The notes: generated by a model not told the origin, from the letters alone. A stretch of 64,000 nucleotides of DNA from a bacterium (GCA_030429585.1 JAUIEU010000001.1:2015848-2079847); one strand, 5' to 3'; shown: positions 50,408 to 60,461, numbered from the stretch's first letter. Made by a program: numbers and translations.

Positions 50408-51622
50408 TTATTCGGTGATTTTATCAACGACGCCAGCACCGATGGTACGACCACCTTCACGAATAGCAAAGCGCATACCTTGCTCAATCGCTACAGGGTT
50501 AATAAGTTCCACATCCATCACGATGTTGTCACCAGGCATTACCATCTCAGTGCCGGAAGGCAACGTAATGGTACCGGTTACATCGGTGGTACGCACATAG
50601 AACTGAGGACGATAGTTGTTGAAGAACGGTGTGTGACGACCGCCTTCTTCTTTCGTCAGTACATATACGTTGGCGGTGAACTTGTTGCAGGCCTTAATAG
50701 AACCAGGCTTACACAGCACTTGGCCGCGCTGCACTTGCTCTTTATCGATACCGCGAATCAGGGCGCCAATGTTATCGCCAGCCATGCCTTCATCAAGCAG
50801 CTTGCGGAACATCTCAACGCCGGTAACAGTGGTTGTTTGCGTGTCAGTCAGGCCAACAATCTCAACCGTGTCACCAACATTAACTTTGCCACGCTCGATA
50901 CGGCCGGTAACAACGGTACCACGGCCCGTAATGGAGAACACATCTTCAATAGGCATTAAGAAAGGCTTATCCAGAGGACGCTCTGGGGTAGGCACAGCCT
51001 CATCCACCGCATCCATCAATTCAAAGATGGTATCGGTCCACTTGTCGTCGCCACGCTTGGTATCTGGCTTGGCCACCATTTGCTCTAGGGCTTTTAAGGC
51101 AGAACCACGAACGATTTTAATGTTATCGCCATCGAATTCGTATTGGGTGAGCAGTTCACGGGCTTCCATTTCAACCAGGTCAAGCAATTCATCATCGTCA
51201 ACCATGTCACATTTGTTTAGGAAGACAACCAACTGAGGCACGCCAACCTGACGAGCAAGCAGGATGTGCTCACGCGTTTGAGGCATGGGGCCATCAGTAG
51301 CCGCAATAACCAGGATGCCGCCGTCCATTTGAGCAGCACCGGTAATCATGTTTTTAACGTAGTCGGCGTGCCCTGGGCAATCCACGTGGGCGTAGTGACG
51401 GGTGTCACTCTCGTACTCAACGTGGGCAGTCGCGATGGTAATACCACGCGCTTTTTCTTCAGGTGCCGCATCAATTTCATCAAATTTTTTGGATTCAGCC
51501 AAGCCAGAACCAGCCAGGGTGGCGGTAATAGCAGCAGTCAACGTGGTTTTACCGTGGTCAACGTGACCAATGGTACCCACATTAACGTGTGGTTTATTCC
51601 GTTCAAACTTTTCGCGAGCCAT
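50408..51622 (-). CDS. tuf: Elongation factor Tu
   Basis: Delivers aminoacyl-tRNA to the ribosome. 404 residues. G1 [10 protein letters not shown]2 switch [12 protein letters not shown]3 [10 protein letters not shown]4 NKCDMVD, G5 GSALKALE, and domain 3 [18 protein letters not shown]. Placed directly before rpsJ, the classical str/S10 junction, but rpsL, rpsG and fusA are not upstream in this window. CAGGAGA precedes ATG 51622. Confidence 0.98.
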   Translation of the reverse strand: MAREKFERNKPHVNVGTIGHVDHGKTTLTAAITATLAGSGLAESKKFDEIDAAPEEKARGITIATAHVEYESDTRHYAHVDCPGHADYVKNMITGAAQMDGGILVIAATDGPMPQTREHILLARQVGVPQLVVFLNKCDMVDDDELLDLVEMEARELLTQYEFDGDNIKIVRGSALKALEQMVAKPDTKRGDDKWTDTIFELMDAVDEAVPTPERPLDKPFLMPIEDVFSITGRGTVVTGRIERGKVNVGDTVEIVGLTDTQTTTVTGVEMFRKLLDEGMAGDNIGALIRGIDKEQVQRGQVLCKPGSIKACNKFTANVYVLTKEEGGRHTPFFNNYRPQFYVRTTDVTGTITLPSGTEMVMPGDNIVMDVELINPVAIEQGMRFAIREGGRTIGAGVVDKITE

Positions 51623-52115
51623 GTCGACAAGGTCTCCTGTTGACTTAAATAACGTACTAAAAACGAAGTAAGAGGGTGGCTAGCATTGTGCAATTTCGGG
51701 CAGAGAATACCGCGCCCAGCACAACGGCCAGTAAAGTAGACAATTTTTACCGCAAGCATGCGCTCAGATCAAGCAATTTTGTTAGATTGAGGCGAGCGAT
51801 TTTTCTTACCGTCTCTGATGTTTAGCCGATTTTGGTGCGTAGTGGATGCCGAGTGCTCGGTATCGTAGAAAGGTGGCTAAACATGCGATTCGGCGTGGCG
51901 TTGAGCGTGAGCTTAGTAACCACCGAAAACTTGAGGGCCGATAAGAATAAGATAAGGGCAGTGTAAAAGCAATAGGGAAATTATACTTTGAGGAATAACC
52001 CCGGGCTGTTTAAAGATTTGTTAATGAAGTATCATGTTCTTTCTCTAAATATTGTTTATGTAGTTACTGAAATCTAAAGATATTACTTCAACATAATTTA
52101 TAGGGGGTTATGACT
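51623..52115. other. tuf leader and divergent intergenic region
   Basis: 493 bases without a supported gene between tuf (-) and the orphan gene at 52116 (+). The tuf-proximal half is GC-rich with several small hairpins, including GCCGAG/CTCGGT near 51849-51861; the distal half is AT-rich. A further plausible minus-strand promoter (TATTCT-like box) lies near 51940. It likely forms a tuf 5' leader of 100-300 nt; no known leader element was recognised. Confidence 0.5.
51744..51772 (-). promoter_or_regulatory. Candidate tuf promoter
   Basis: On the minus strand TTGATC (51772-51767) and TAAAAA (51749-51744) are 17 bases apart, about 120 bases before the tuf start. The -35 is good, the -10 weak. 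It would drive tuf and probably the whole S10-spc cluster. Confidence 0.4.
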
Positions 52116-52649
52116 ATGAACATTACACCACGTACAGGTTACCAAGCTTCTGGCAAAGAGGCTGGCCAAATTTACAATACAGCAATGGACCGAATAAAGC
52201 GTAAGGGCGGTAAGCTTATATCTGAAGTTCGAGTGGATGTTGATGGTGATGGGGATAAAGAGCTTGTTAGACGGTACCAAAACAAAGATGGCTCTAATAC
52301 TAAGATGACGATTGACGCTAATTCTCCTGAAGGGTATTCAATAAATATGCGTACAATAGGCGAGCCTAGCTTTATTGCTAGCGGAGTAAATAGAGGTGAG
52401 CATTTTCTCAAGTTTTCTACAGGCAAGAATCAACTGGACTTGCAAGTAAACATGACTCAATCAAGAGGGGGTTCATACTCAATAGTAAATGGGAAGAAGA
52501 TTCTTGCCGCAGAAATTCCTACTAATCAGCAGTATTCTAATACTTCTGGTCTTAATAACTATAGTCAACCCAGCTTTGATCAGGCGCCAGATTCCGCGGT
52601 TTACGACCTAAACAAAGGTAATTTGAGCAGACAATTTAGTAGCAAGTAG
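52116..52649 (+). CDS. Orphan protein with DVDGDG loop
   Basis: 177 residues, AT-rich, no signal peptide. A calcium-loop-like DVDGDGDKELVRRY begins near residue 42, followed by strand-rich segments and a polar Asn/Ser/Gln-rich C-terminus. AGGGGG at 52102-52107 gives a normal spacing to ATG 52116; ATG 52110 would be too close. No family recognised. The loop and composition recall the small genes at 20005 and 20361. Convergent with guaB. Confidence 0.6.
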   Translation: MNITPRTGYQASGKEAGQIYNTAMDRIKRKGGKLISEVRVDVDGDGDKELVRRYQNKDGSNTKMTIDANSPEGYSINMRTIGEPSFIASGVNRGEHFLKFSTGKNQLDLQVNMTQSRGGSYSIVNGKKILAAEIPTNQQYSNTSGLNNYSQPSFDQAPDSAVYDLNKGNLSRQFSSK

Positions 52650-52658
52650 CAAGTAGCA
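52638..52658 (+). repeat. Three tandem 7-bp repeats over a stop codon
   Basis: AGTAGCA occurs three times without interruption and spans the TAG stop (52647-52649) of the orphan gene. Because the unit is not a multiple of three, loss or gain of a copy would change the C-terminal end. Confidence 0.7.
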
Positions 52659-52670
52659 AGTATGTAAAAA

Positions 52671-54197
52671 TTAAATCATGCTTTTTTCGTAGCTATGCAA
52701 GCTATGCACACCGCCTTCAGTTTGGGCGGCAGGGCTGCGGCGCTCAAAGCGGAGGGTGTTGTTGGCAAGCGCGCTGTGCACGTTGCTTAGGCTTACTTGG
52801 CCTAAATCTTGCAAGCCATGTTTTAAGCCCTGTATAAGGTAAGGCAAGTAGGTGTGGATGGATCCCTTGTCCATTACCGCCCCACTAACGCCTTGGGCCA
52901 CTTTAATAGCCTTGCCTTCGCTAAAGTAGCGGCTGGCGCTATTGCGTTTCATGGCTTCTGCGCTGCCCATGCCGCGGTATTTTTTCAGGCGGATACCGTC
53001 TTTATAAAAGTACTCGCCCGGGGTTTCGTGGGTGCCCGCTAGCATGCTGCCCATCATGGCAATGCTACCGCCCACGCTCAGCGCTTTCATCATGTGGCCA
53101 ATGGTGGCAATGCCGCCATCTGCCATCACAGGGATGCCGTGCTGCTTGGCTAGCATACTGGTGTTGTACACAGCGGTGGCTTGGGGGCGGCCTACTGCCA
53201 TCACCTCTTGGGTGGTGCAAATACTGCCTACGCCCATGCCCACGCGCAGTCCGTCTACGCCGGCGTCAATCAGGCTTTTGGCCTGCGTGCTGGTTACCAC
53301 GTTGCCGCCAATAATCTGCAAATCGGGGTGGGTGGCTTTAATATGTTTAATCATCTCTAGCTGAAACACACTATCGCCTTGAGACGAATCCAAAATAACC
53401 ACATCCAGCCCAGCGTTTACTAGGGCGTCTAGGCGTTCGCGGTCGGCTAAGCGGGTACCAATGGCCGCACCGGCGAGTAACTGTTTGTTGTCGGCATGTT
53501 TGCTGGCATCCGGGTAATCTCGGTTTTTGGCTAAATCGCTACGGCTAATGAGTGCCACAAGCTGGCCCGCGCTATTAACAATAGGCAGTTTACCTTTTTT
53601 GCTTTGGCGCAAAATTTGGTTGGCTTCTTCTAAGGTGCAAGGCTCGGTAGCCACCACCAGGTCGGTGGTCATAATCTCGCTAATGGGGGTGTTGCGGTCG
53701 GTAATAAAATCAATATCTCGGCTGGTGACCATGCCTACCAATTTTCCGCCCATAGCGCCATTTTCGGTAACCGGCACGCCACTGTAACCATACTGGTGTT
53801 TAATGGCGTCAATATCATTGATAGTGTGGCTTGGGCTTACGGTTTTAGGGTCGGTAATAAAGCCGTTTTTGTATTTTTTCACGTTTTTAACGTGCTCGGC
53901 TTGTTCTGCCACCGTGTTGTTGTAGTGGATAAACCCAATGCCGCCGTGCAGGGCCATGGCAATGGCCATAGCGCTTTCGGTTACCGTATCCATGGGCGAG
54001 CTAACAATCGGGGTTTTTAGGGTGATATCGCGGGTGAGCTGGGTGCTTAAATTCACCTCGTCGGCGGTAAAATCAATGTGGCCGGGTAATAAAATAAAAT
54101 CGCCATAGGTTAGCCCTACCCCTTGGTTAAATAAATCGTGGGCGCTAAGGCCATCAAGTAAGGCGGTGTCAGATGGGGGCAAGGTAGTAGCAGGCAT
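52671..54197 (-). CDS. guaB: IMP dehydrogenase, eukaryote-like
   Basis: Oxidises IMP to XMP with NAD in guanine nucleotide synthesis. About 508 residues from ATG 54197 (an upstream in-frame ATG at 54260 is less likely). It has the barrel start [10 protein letters not shown], two CBS domains ([27 protein letters not shown]), the NAD loop DSSQGDS, the catalytic loop [11 protein letters not shown] with the active Cys, GRPQATAVY, flap [12 protein letters not shown] and RYFSE, then VAQGVSGAV and the end [15 protein letters not shown]. The TQEV/GRPQ and AQGVSG residues, and the C-terminal SLHSYEK, are those of animal/fungal/plant IMPDH rather than of typical bacteria (GPGSICTTR, EG at the flap). 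Function is not in doubt; its origin is. Divergent from the aspartase gene. Confidence 0.96.
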   Translation of the reverse strand: MPATTLPPSDTALLDGLSAHDLFNQGVGLTYGDFILLPGHIDFTADEVNLSTQLTRDITLKTPIVSSPMDTVTESAMAIAMALHGGIGFIHYNNTVAEQAEHVKNVKKYKNGFITDPKTVSPSHTINDIDAIKHQYGYSGVPVTENGAMGGKLVGMVTSRDIDFITDRNTPISEIMTTDLVVATEPCTLEEANQILRQSKKGKLPIVNSAGQLVALISRSDLAKNRDYPDASKHADNKQLLAGAAIGTRLADRERLDALVNAGLDVVILDSSQGDSVFQLEMIKHIKATHPDLQIIGGNVVTSTQAKSLIDAGVDGLRVGMGVGSICTTQEVMAVGRPQATAVYNTSMLAKQHGIPVMADGGIATIGHMMKALSVGGSIAMMGSMLAGTHETPGEYFYKDGIRLKKYRGMGSAEAMKRNSASRYFSEGKAIKVAQGVSGAVMDKGSIHTYLPYLIQGLKHGLQDLGQVSLSNVHSALANNTLRFERRSPAAQTEGGVHSLHSYEKSMI

Positions 54198-54376
54198 GGC
54201 GTGTTCCGTTAAATTAAGTGGCTTAGGGGTTAACCGTCTATTGTACACAAATCCCCTCAAAGCCTAAAATTTCCTGCTCTGTGCGATGTTTACCTACATT
54301 ACAGGTAGCTGAGATTTTAGGTTGTTTTCGATACACTTTATTCAAATTACTAGTTATTAATGAAAAGAGATGCCTA

Positions 54377-55831
54377 ATGCCTGCCACTGCCACCCCTAAC
54401 AACACCCCCACCCGTGATGAAAAAGATTCGATGGGCGTTCGTCAAATCCCTGCCGATGCGTATTATGGCGTGCAAGCCCTGCGCGGTAGCGAAAACTTCC
54501 CCATTAGTGGCGTTACCCCCAATCAAGCCTACCCAGAGGCGATTCGTTCCTTTGGGTGGATTAAAAAAGCAGCAGCCCAAGCCAACGGCGAGCTAGGCCT
54601 TATCCCTAAAGAGGTTGCTGATGCTATTTGTAAGGCTTGCGATGAGTTGATTAACGGCCAATACAACGACCAGTACATTGTGGATGTGTACCAGGGCGGC
54701 ACCGGCACCAGCAACCACATGAATACCAACGAGATTTTAGGCAACCGCGCCACCGAATTGTTGGGTGGCAAAAAGGGCGAGTATACGGTGCACCCCAACG
54801 ATCACGTTAATTACGGGCAATCCACTAACGACGTGACCCCCACCATGATGCGGATGACCTTTTTAAGCTTGCATGGCCCGTTAATGGAAAGCCTTAAGCA
54901 ATTTACCCAAAGCTTGTGGAATAAAAGCAAACAATGGGAAAACACCTTGGTCAGTGGCCGTACCCACATGCAAGATGCGGTGCCCATTACCTTTGGCCAG
55001 CAATTTAGCGCCTATGCCCAAGCCATGGAAGACGCCATGGATAATGTGGCCCATGCGGCCCAGCGCTTGCATATGGTAAGCCTTGGCGCGAGCGCCCTAG
55101 GCACCGGCATTAACACCCACGAAGATTACCGTAAGACGGTTACTAAATACCTAGCCGAATATAGCGGCCTGCCAGTAAAAATGCACCAAAACTATTTCCA
55201 AGGCACCAGCAGCTTTGGCCACTTTAGCGATTATTCTGCCGCCCTGCGCAGCGTGGCTATTGAGCTTGAAAAGCTAGCCCACGATTTAAAACTGTATAGC
55301 AGTGGCCCCCGCACCGGCATTGCCGAGTTGATTTTGCCCACCAAGCAACCGGGTTCATCTATTATGCCGGGTAAAATCAACCCTATTTACCCTGAATTAA
55401 TGGACCAAATTAGCTATATTTTGCAGGGCAACGATATGATTATTAACCTGTGCGCCCAAAACGGCCAGTGGCAACTCAATGTGATGATGCCCACCATTTT
55501 GCTAAAAATGACGGAATCGCAGCGCATCTTAACAAACAGCTTTAAAACCTTTGCTACCGAATGCTTGGATGATTTAGAAGTAAACACCGAGATTGCTAAC
55601 CAGCGCATTGAAAATAGTTGTGTGCTGTTAACCGCGCTAAACCCCTACATTGGCTATGCGGCTGCTGCCGATATTGCTAAAAAGGTATTGGCGGAAGGAA
55701 AGTCTATTGGTGAAGTGGCCTTAAGCATGGATTTAACGGATAAGCTCACCGGCCAAAAAATAGACCAAGCCCGCTTAGACGAACTACTTAGCGCCGACCG
55801 CATGACCCAACCCATGGCCCCTAAGGCGTAG
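54377..55831 (+). CDS. aspA: Aspartate ammonia-lyase (aspartase/fumarase superfamily)
   Basis: 484 residues from ATG 54377. It converts aspartate to fumarate and ammonia. QIPADAYYGVQALRGSENFPIS, VDVYQGGTGTSNHMNTNE, HPNDHVNYGQSTND and the flexible catalytic loop GSSIMPGKINP (active Ser) are clear. VDVYQGGTGTS and PADAYYGV match aspartases; class II fumarases have VWQTGSGTQSNMNVNE instead. Fumarase remains a less likely alternative. It could supply fumarate from amino acids. Confidence 0.85.
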   Translation: MPATATPNNTPTRDEKDSMGVRQIPADAYYGVQALRGSENFPISGVTPNQAYPEAIRSFGWIKKAAAQANGELGLIPKEVADAICKACDELINGQYNDQYIVDVYQGGTGTSNHMNTNEILGNRATELLGGKKGEYTVHPNDHVNYGQSTNDVTPTMMRMTFLSLHGPLMESLKQFTQSLWNKSKQWENTLVSGRTHMQDAVPITFGQQFSAYAQAMEDAMDNVAHAAQRLHMVSLGASALGTGINTHEDYRKTVTKYLAEYSGLPVKMHQNYFQGTSSFGHFSDYSAALRSVAIELEKLAHDLKLYSSGPRTGIAELILPTKQPGSSIMPGKINPIYPELMDQISYILQGNDMIINLCAQNGQWQLNVMMPTILLKMTESQRILTNSFKTFATECLDDLEVNTEIANQRIENSCVLLTALNPYIGYAAAADIAKKVLAEGKSIGEVALSMDLTDKLTGQKIDQARLDELLSADRMTQPMAPKA

Positions 55832-55872
55832 TGACTCAATTCCGATAGTCCCTCTGCCTTTAATATAAGGTA

Positions 55873-57120
55873 TTGGTACTAAGTTGGATTTGGTGTGTGA
55901 GTCTTCCTGTGGCCAGCCTATGGGTTAATGCAGCCGCAACCCTGCAACGTTACCCGTTTTTAAACCGGGGGGTATTGGATGTGGTGGGCATGTGCCCGCC
56001 GGTAATTGCCTTGGCGCGCAACAAAGAAGAGCGCCGCGAAAAATGGATTGACCGAGCCATTGTGATTGGGGCCGCCTTTGTGTTTGCGCCTATCCATGCG
56101 CGGTTGTTTTTGCGTGGTGTTAGCAAGCGCTTTGGCGTGCCTAAAGAGTTTGTGACGGCGTCGTCGAAGTGTCTTAAATCGACAGAGGTGTTTAAACACG
56201 CCTTAACCAGTGGCCAGTGGCAGCAGTGGGTAAAAACACCAAAGCGGCTAGCAACGGTAAAACAAGCCGTTACCCAAACCCTTAATTACCCTGCCACGAT
56301 TGAGGCGGTGCGGAAGAAAATTGTTCGGGCTAAGGCCTGGATGATGATACCGGATGTGGCTTTAGAAGCGTTGATACTCGGGAATGCCCCATTTTTTACC
56401 AATTTTGTGACGCGAAAACTGACCGGTAAGGGCCAGTTTACAGGCGAAAAGGGCGCTGTTAGTGACGCCGATTGGGATGCCTTGTATCAGGATAAAACCA
56501 AGGCCCAGCGCCAACAAAAGGAAAAACACCACCTGTTTGCCATGCTGGCCGCAGCAGTGGCCATCCCCATGCTGGTAGGGTTGGGGGCTAAGCGTGCCCT
56601 GTTACAAGGGGCCAGGGCGAAGGGCTTCGGTAAAACCATCCAAAAAGCGGCACACTGGTTTGATTATAAGTTGGATAAACGAGGCTGGGCTTGGATGAGC
56701 TTGCCCAGCTTGGCTATTGTGGTGGGTATGCAGTTTGCCGGTTACCTAAGCAGTGCGCGTAGCCCACGAGAGTTTAAAGAGCGCTTTTTACGAGAAGCCC
56801 AGGTGAATACCCTGTTTTTTTTAGGGGAATACGCCTGGTTGGGGTTGTTGGCCCATACCGTGTTTCGCCGGGCCTATAAAAAACTGAACATTAAACCGAC
56901 GATTCAAATCCAAAAGGCGGTTAAGCAATCTCCAAAGCGATGGAAACCTTTGGCTGCTAAGCGTACGGCGGCTATTTATTGGTTGGCCTTTTTGCTCAAC
57001 TCGGCGTCAGTATCCGCCAGCGTTATTTATAATAACTGGCTTACCACTAAACAAACCCAGCACGATGCGTTAACCGCCCGTGCTAAAACCGTGTTTAACA
57101 AATTGGCGCCAGCTCGTTAA
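55873..57120 (+). CDS. Orphan membrane protein related to the one at 29.5 kb
   Basis: Up to 415 residues; the start may be TTG 55873 or GTG 55897, neither well placed behind AAGG. Hydrophobic segments at about 45-65 (AIVIGAAFVFAPIHARLFL), 165-185 (LEALILGNAPFFTNFV), 220-235 (FAMLAAAVAIPMLVGLG), 275-290 (LPSLAIVVGMQFAGYL), 310-330 (TLFFLGEYAWLGLLAHTVF) and 370-390 (AAIYWLAFLLNSASVSASVIY), with basic loops. Order of basic helix, hydrophobic segment and GK-rich motif resembles the 29550-31538 protein. No known family. Follows the aspartase gene by 41 bases. Confidence 0.65.
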   Translation: MVLSWIWCVSLPVASLWVNAAATLQRYPFLNRGVLDVVGMCPPVIALARNKEERREKWIDRAIVIGAAFVFAPIHARLFLRGVSKRFGVPKEFVTASSKCLKSTEVFKHALTSGQWQQWVKTPKRLATVKQAVTQTLNYPATIEAVRKKIVRAKAWMMIPDVALEALILGNAPFFTNFVTRKLTGKGQFTGEKGAVSDADWDALYQDKTKAQRQQKEKHHLFAMLAAAVAIPMLVGLGAKRALLQGARAKGFGKTIQKAAHWFDYKLDKRGWAWMSLPSLAIVVGMQFAGYLSSARSPREFKERFLREAQVNTLFFLGEYAWLGLLAHTVFRRAYKKLNIKPTIQIQKAVKQSPKRWKPLAAKRTAAIYWLAFLLNSASVSASVIYNNWLTTKQTQHDALTARAKTVFNKLAPAR

Positions 57121-57534
57121 TTATTCCACCACCACATCAATCACGCTTTGGAATGGTTGGGCAGGACGGTTTACATAATGCTTAAGGCCAAGGCTTAGGC
57201 GAGTATCGCCAGCTAAGCGCTCGGTGGTATCTACTTCGCGGCTAAGTAAGCTTAGGGGCAATTCGTAGCGTTCTATATGGGGTTTTTTAATAACGCGGTA
57301 GTGTTGTTCGCCGCAAAACCGACAATGTTTTTCTGCAGGGGTAATACTGCCGTTAGCTAGTTTTTTTGGCATTCTGCGGGTTTCGCAGCGCTGGCAACGG
57401 GTTTGTATCCATTGCACTACCACGCCTTGGCCACAATCTGGGCAGTGCTGCCCGCTATGCACCACGTTGGGGTGGTGGCATTGGGGGGTTAATAATTCCG
57501 TGCAAAATGCACCTAATGCTTTGGCCAACCGCAT
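57121..57534 (-). CDS. Zinc-ribbon protein with three CxxC pairs
   Basis: 137 residues. CPDCGQG (about 31-37), RCQRCETRR (about 46-54) and HCRFCGEQH (about 71-79) are CxxC pairs, with an extra Cys pair region CTELLTPQC before them. A strand-rich C-terminal half of about 55 residues follows. It may hold two zinc ions, as small rubredoxin-like or regulatory zinc ribbons do. No family recognised. Convergent with the preceding orphan membrane gene, whose stop is one base away. Confidence 0.6.
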   Translation of the reverse strand: MRLAKALGAFCTELLTPQCHHPNVVHSGQHCPDCGQGVVVQWIQTRCQRCETRRMPKKLANGSITPAEKHCRFCGEQHYRVIKKPHIERYELPLSLLSREVDTTERLAGDTRLSLGLKHYVNRPAQPFQSVIDVVVE

Positions 57535-57844
57535 GGCAATTCCTCAACTGTCCTCTAGCTCTATGGGCGGTAGTGTTGCTGTGTTGTTGTTTAACCACCG
57601 TGGCAGGGCGTGCGTTTTTGCTGCCGCACCAATGTTTCCTCACTGTTCATCATAAAGCTGATTAATGCTGGCTTGCCTCCACCACCCAGTGGAACCCCGT
57701 TGCTTTTTGGCGGTTTTGCCTACACCGCCTGTGGGAGTTGATGATTAAAGGGCCCGCAAGTTGGGTAACCAGTGTTAAACCCCCTAGGTGTTGGCTATAA
57801 TAAACCGGCTTTACGATTACTCTTTATTAATAGATAGCTTTTTT
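57535..57844 (+). other. leuS upstream region with candidate promoter
   Basis: 310 bases without a gene. TATAAT at 57796-57801 has a weak -35 (GTTAAA at 57774-57779, 16-base spacer), about 45 bases before the leuS start. I saw no T-box or leucine leader peptide. The remaining part shows nothing notable. Confidence 0.5.
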
Positions 57845-60367
57845 ATGGAACCTGCCACCACCAACGCCCCCATTGATGCCGCTGATTTACTGCACAGCGA
57901 TGGGTATTTCCCTAAAACCCTAGAGCCCAAGTGGCAGCAGCACTGGCTAGAGAGCGGTCAGTATGCGGTGGATACCAAAAACACCCCCGCCAATAAAAAA
58001 TATTATGCCTTGTCCATGTTTCCTTACCCTAGCGGGCGGCTGCACATGGGCCACGTGCGCAACTACACCATTAGCGATGTGATTGCCCGCATTAAAAAAA
58101 TGCAGGGCTACAGTGTGCTGCACCCCATGGGCTGGGATAGCTTTGGCCTGCCCGCCGAAAACGCGGCTATGGAGCGAAATATTCACCCTAAAAAATGGAC
58201 ATACAGCAATATAGATAACATGCGCCAACAACTGCAACGCTTGGGCCTAATGGTGGATTGGGACCGCGAAGTAATGACTTGCCGCGACGATTACTACCGC
58301 TGGACCCAGTGGATGTTTAGCTACCTATACGAGCGTGGACTGGCTTATAAAAAAGAAGCCGACGTTAATTGGTGCCGCCAATGCGATACGGTGCTAGCCA
58401 ACGAGCAAGTAGAAGACGGCCTATGTTGGCGCCATGGCACCCCAGTAGAGCGCAAGGCGTTAAACCAGTGGTATTTAAAAACCACCGCCTATGCCGATAA
58501 ATTGCTCACTAATTTGGAGACCCTAAAGGGTTGGCCAGAAAAAGTAAAACTAATGCAGGGCAACTGGATTGGCAAATCCCACGGGGCCAAGCTCACCTTT
58601 GGGGTCAAAAGTCACGAGGGTGTGGAGATTCCTGTCTACACCACCCGGCCGGATACGATTTTTGGCGTAACGGCCATGGTGCTAGCGCCCGAGCATCCAT
58701 TGGTTGAACAACTGACAACGGATGCCCAGCGTGATGCCGTTACCGCTTACCGCGAATCGGCCCGCTTAAAAACCGAAATGGAACGTACCGCCACCGATAA
58801 AGCCAAAACTGGCGTACCTATTGGTGCCATGGCCATTAATCCTTTTAATAAGGCAGAAGTACCTATTTGGATAGCCGATTACGCCTTGCTAGATTACGGT
58901 ACCGGTGCTGTGATGATGGTGCCCGCCCACGATGAACGCGATTGGGCCTTTGCTAAAAGTTTTGATATTCCTGTGGTGCCTGTAATTAGCGAAAGTGGCG
59001 CCATGGTAGAGCACCCAGAAGACGTGTACACCGGGCCGGGCAAACTAATAAACAGCGGCCAGTTTGACGGACAAGATAATGATGCTGCCAAACAAGCCAT
59101 TACCCAATTTGCAGAAGAGGGCGGATTTGGCGAATCGACCACCCAGTACCGCCTGCGGGATTGGTTAGTCAGCCGCCAGCGGTTTTGGGGTTGCCCCATC
59201 CCTATTGTGTATTGCCAAAAATGCGGCGAGGTTGCCGTTCCGCAAGACCAACTACCGGTGCAATTGCCCGAAGATGTAGACTTTAAACCAGAAGGTGGGT
59301 CGCCGCTAAAGCAGCTTTCTAGCTTTAAAGATACCACCTGCCCCACGTGTAACGGCCCTGCCCAGCGAGAAACCGACACGCTGGATACCTTTATGTGTAG
59401 CAGCTGGTACTACCTGCGCTACTTAGACCCGCATAATACCGAACAACCCTTTGACCCAGAGATTATTAAACACTGGATGCCGGTAGACCAATATGTGGGT
59501 GGGGTAGAGCATGCTATTTTGCACCTAATGTATAGCCGATTTTTTATGATGGCATTACATGATGGTGATTGGACGGCCACGGATGAACCTTTTGCTAACC
59601 TGCTAACCCAAGGCATGGTGTTGAAAGACGGCACCAAGATGAGTAAAAGTAAGGGTAACGTGGTAGACCCGGATGAAATTTTTGAATTGTACGGTGCCGA
59701 TACAGCGCGATTCTTTATTTTGAGTGATTCGCCGCCGCAGGTAGATTTTGATTGGAAGGATACGGCCGTGGAAGGTTGTTATCGGTTCCTTCAAAAAGTG
59801 TGGCGCCGCATTATCAACACCACGGCGGCGATTGATTTTACCTTACCGGCGCCTAAATATGCGGAGCTCAGTGGCGATGCTCGTGCCCTTTATCAGGCGA
59901 CCCATGGGTTTGTGGCTGGCATTACCGAAGATTTTGGTAACGACTTCCATTTTAATACCATGATGAGTAAGCTGCGCGAGTGGCAAGCCGCCTTAAGTAA
60001 ATATCCCGCAGGCGACACGCCCGATGGGGTGTACAGCCATTCTGTTAAGCTGTTTTTGCAATTGCTGGCCCCCATGACCCCCCACATGGCGGAAGAGTTG
60101 TGGGTTAAGTTAAAGGGCGAGGGTTCCGTTAATGCCCAGCCTTGGCCTACGGCGGATAAAGCAGCCTTGGTGGCGGATGAAGTGAACATGGCAGTACAGG
60201 TAAATGGCAAGCTACGGCAAACGCTAACGGTTGCCCCAGATACGGATAAAGCTGCCATTGAAGCTGCCGCCCGCGCTGACGACAAAGTGGCCACTTACCT
60301 GACTGCTGGTACGGTGCGCAAGGTGATTGTGGTGCCTGGGCGCCTTATTAACTTTGTAGTGAATTAA
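57845..60367 (+). CDS. leuS: Leucyl-tRNA synthetase
   Basis: Class I synthetase, 840 residues from ATG 57845. HIGH motif in MFPYPSGRLHMGHVRNYTISDV (within residues 55-75), zinc-domain Cys pairs (CRQC...CWRHG and CQKCGEV...CPTC), the CP1 editing domain (TTRPDTIFGVTAMVLAPEH, and DYGTGAVMMVPAHDERD), KMSKSKGN motif, and the C-terminal anticodon domain and VQVNGKLR end. All parts of a bacterial LeuRS are present and intact. Confidence 0.98.
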   Translation: MEPATTNAPIDAADLLHSDGYFPKTLEPKWQQHWLESGQYAVDTKNTPANKKYYALSMFPYPSGRLHMGHVRNYTISDVIARIKKMQGYSVLHPMGWDSFGLPAENAAMERNIHPKKWTYSNIDNMRQQLQRLGLMVDWDREVMTCRDDYYRWTQWMFSYLYERGLAYKKEADVNWCRQCDTVLANEQVEDGLCWRHGTPVERKALNQWYLKTTAYADKLLTNLETLKGWPEKVKLMQGNWIGKSHGAKLTFGVKSHEGVEIPVYTTRPDTIFGVTAMVLAPEHPLVEQLTTDAQRDAVTAYRESARLKTEMERTATDKAKTGVPIGAMAINPFNKAEVPIWIADYALLDYGTGAVMMVPAHDERDWAFAKSFDIPVVPVISESGAMVEHPEDVYTGPGKLINSGQFDGQDNDAAKQAITQFAEEGGFGESTTQYRLRDWLVSRQRFWGCPIPIVYCQKCGEVAVPQDQLPVQLPEDVDFKPEGGSPLKQLSSFKDTTCPTCNGPAQRETDTLDTFMCSSWYYLRYLDPHNTEQPFDPEIIKHWMPVDQYVGGVEHAILHLMYSRFFMMALHDGDWTATDEPFANLLTQGMVLKDGTKMSKSKGNVVDPDEIFELYGADTARFFILSDSPPQVDFDWKDTAVEGCYRFLQKVWRRIINTTAAIDFTLPAPKYAELSGDARALYQATHGFVAGITEDFGNDFHFNTMMSKLREWQAALSKYPAGDTPDGVYSHSVKLFLQLLAPMTPHMAEELWVKLKGEGSVNAQPWPTADKAALVADEVNMAVQVNGKLRQTLTVAPDTDKAAIEAAARADDKVATYLTAGTVRKVIVVPGRLINFVVN

Positions 60368-60461
60368 GCCGATCGGTGCGGCCTAGTAACGGGCACCTGT
60401 CTTCGGTTAAAATAGATGTACTTTCCCCTTAATACCTTTAACTATTTAGAAGGACACCCCC

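Noticed and set aside
52098..52280. Minus-strand open frame opposite the 52116 gene start
   Set aside because: Antisense to a gene with a clear ribosome site, and without coding features of its own.
57535..57844. T-box leader before leuS
   Set aside because: No T-box core (AGGGTGGNACCGCG) or matching antiterminator was found.
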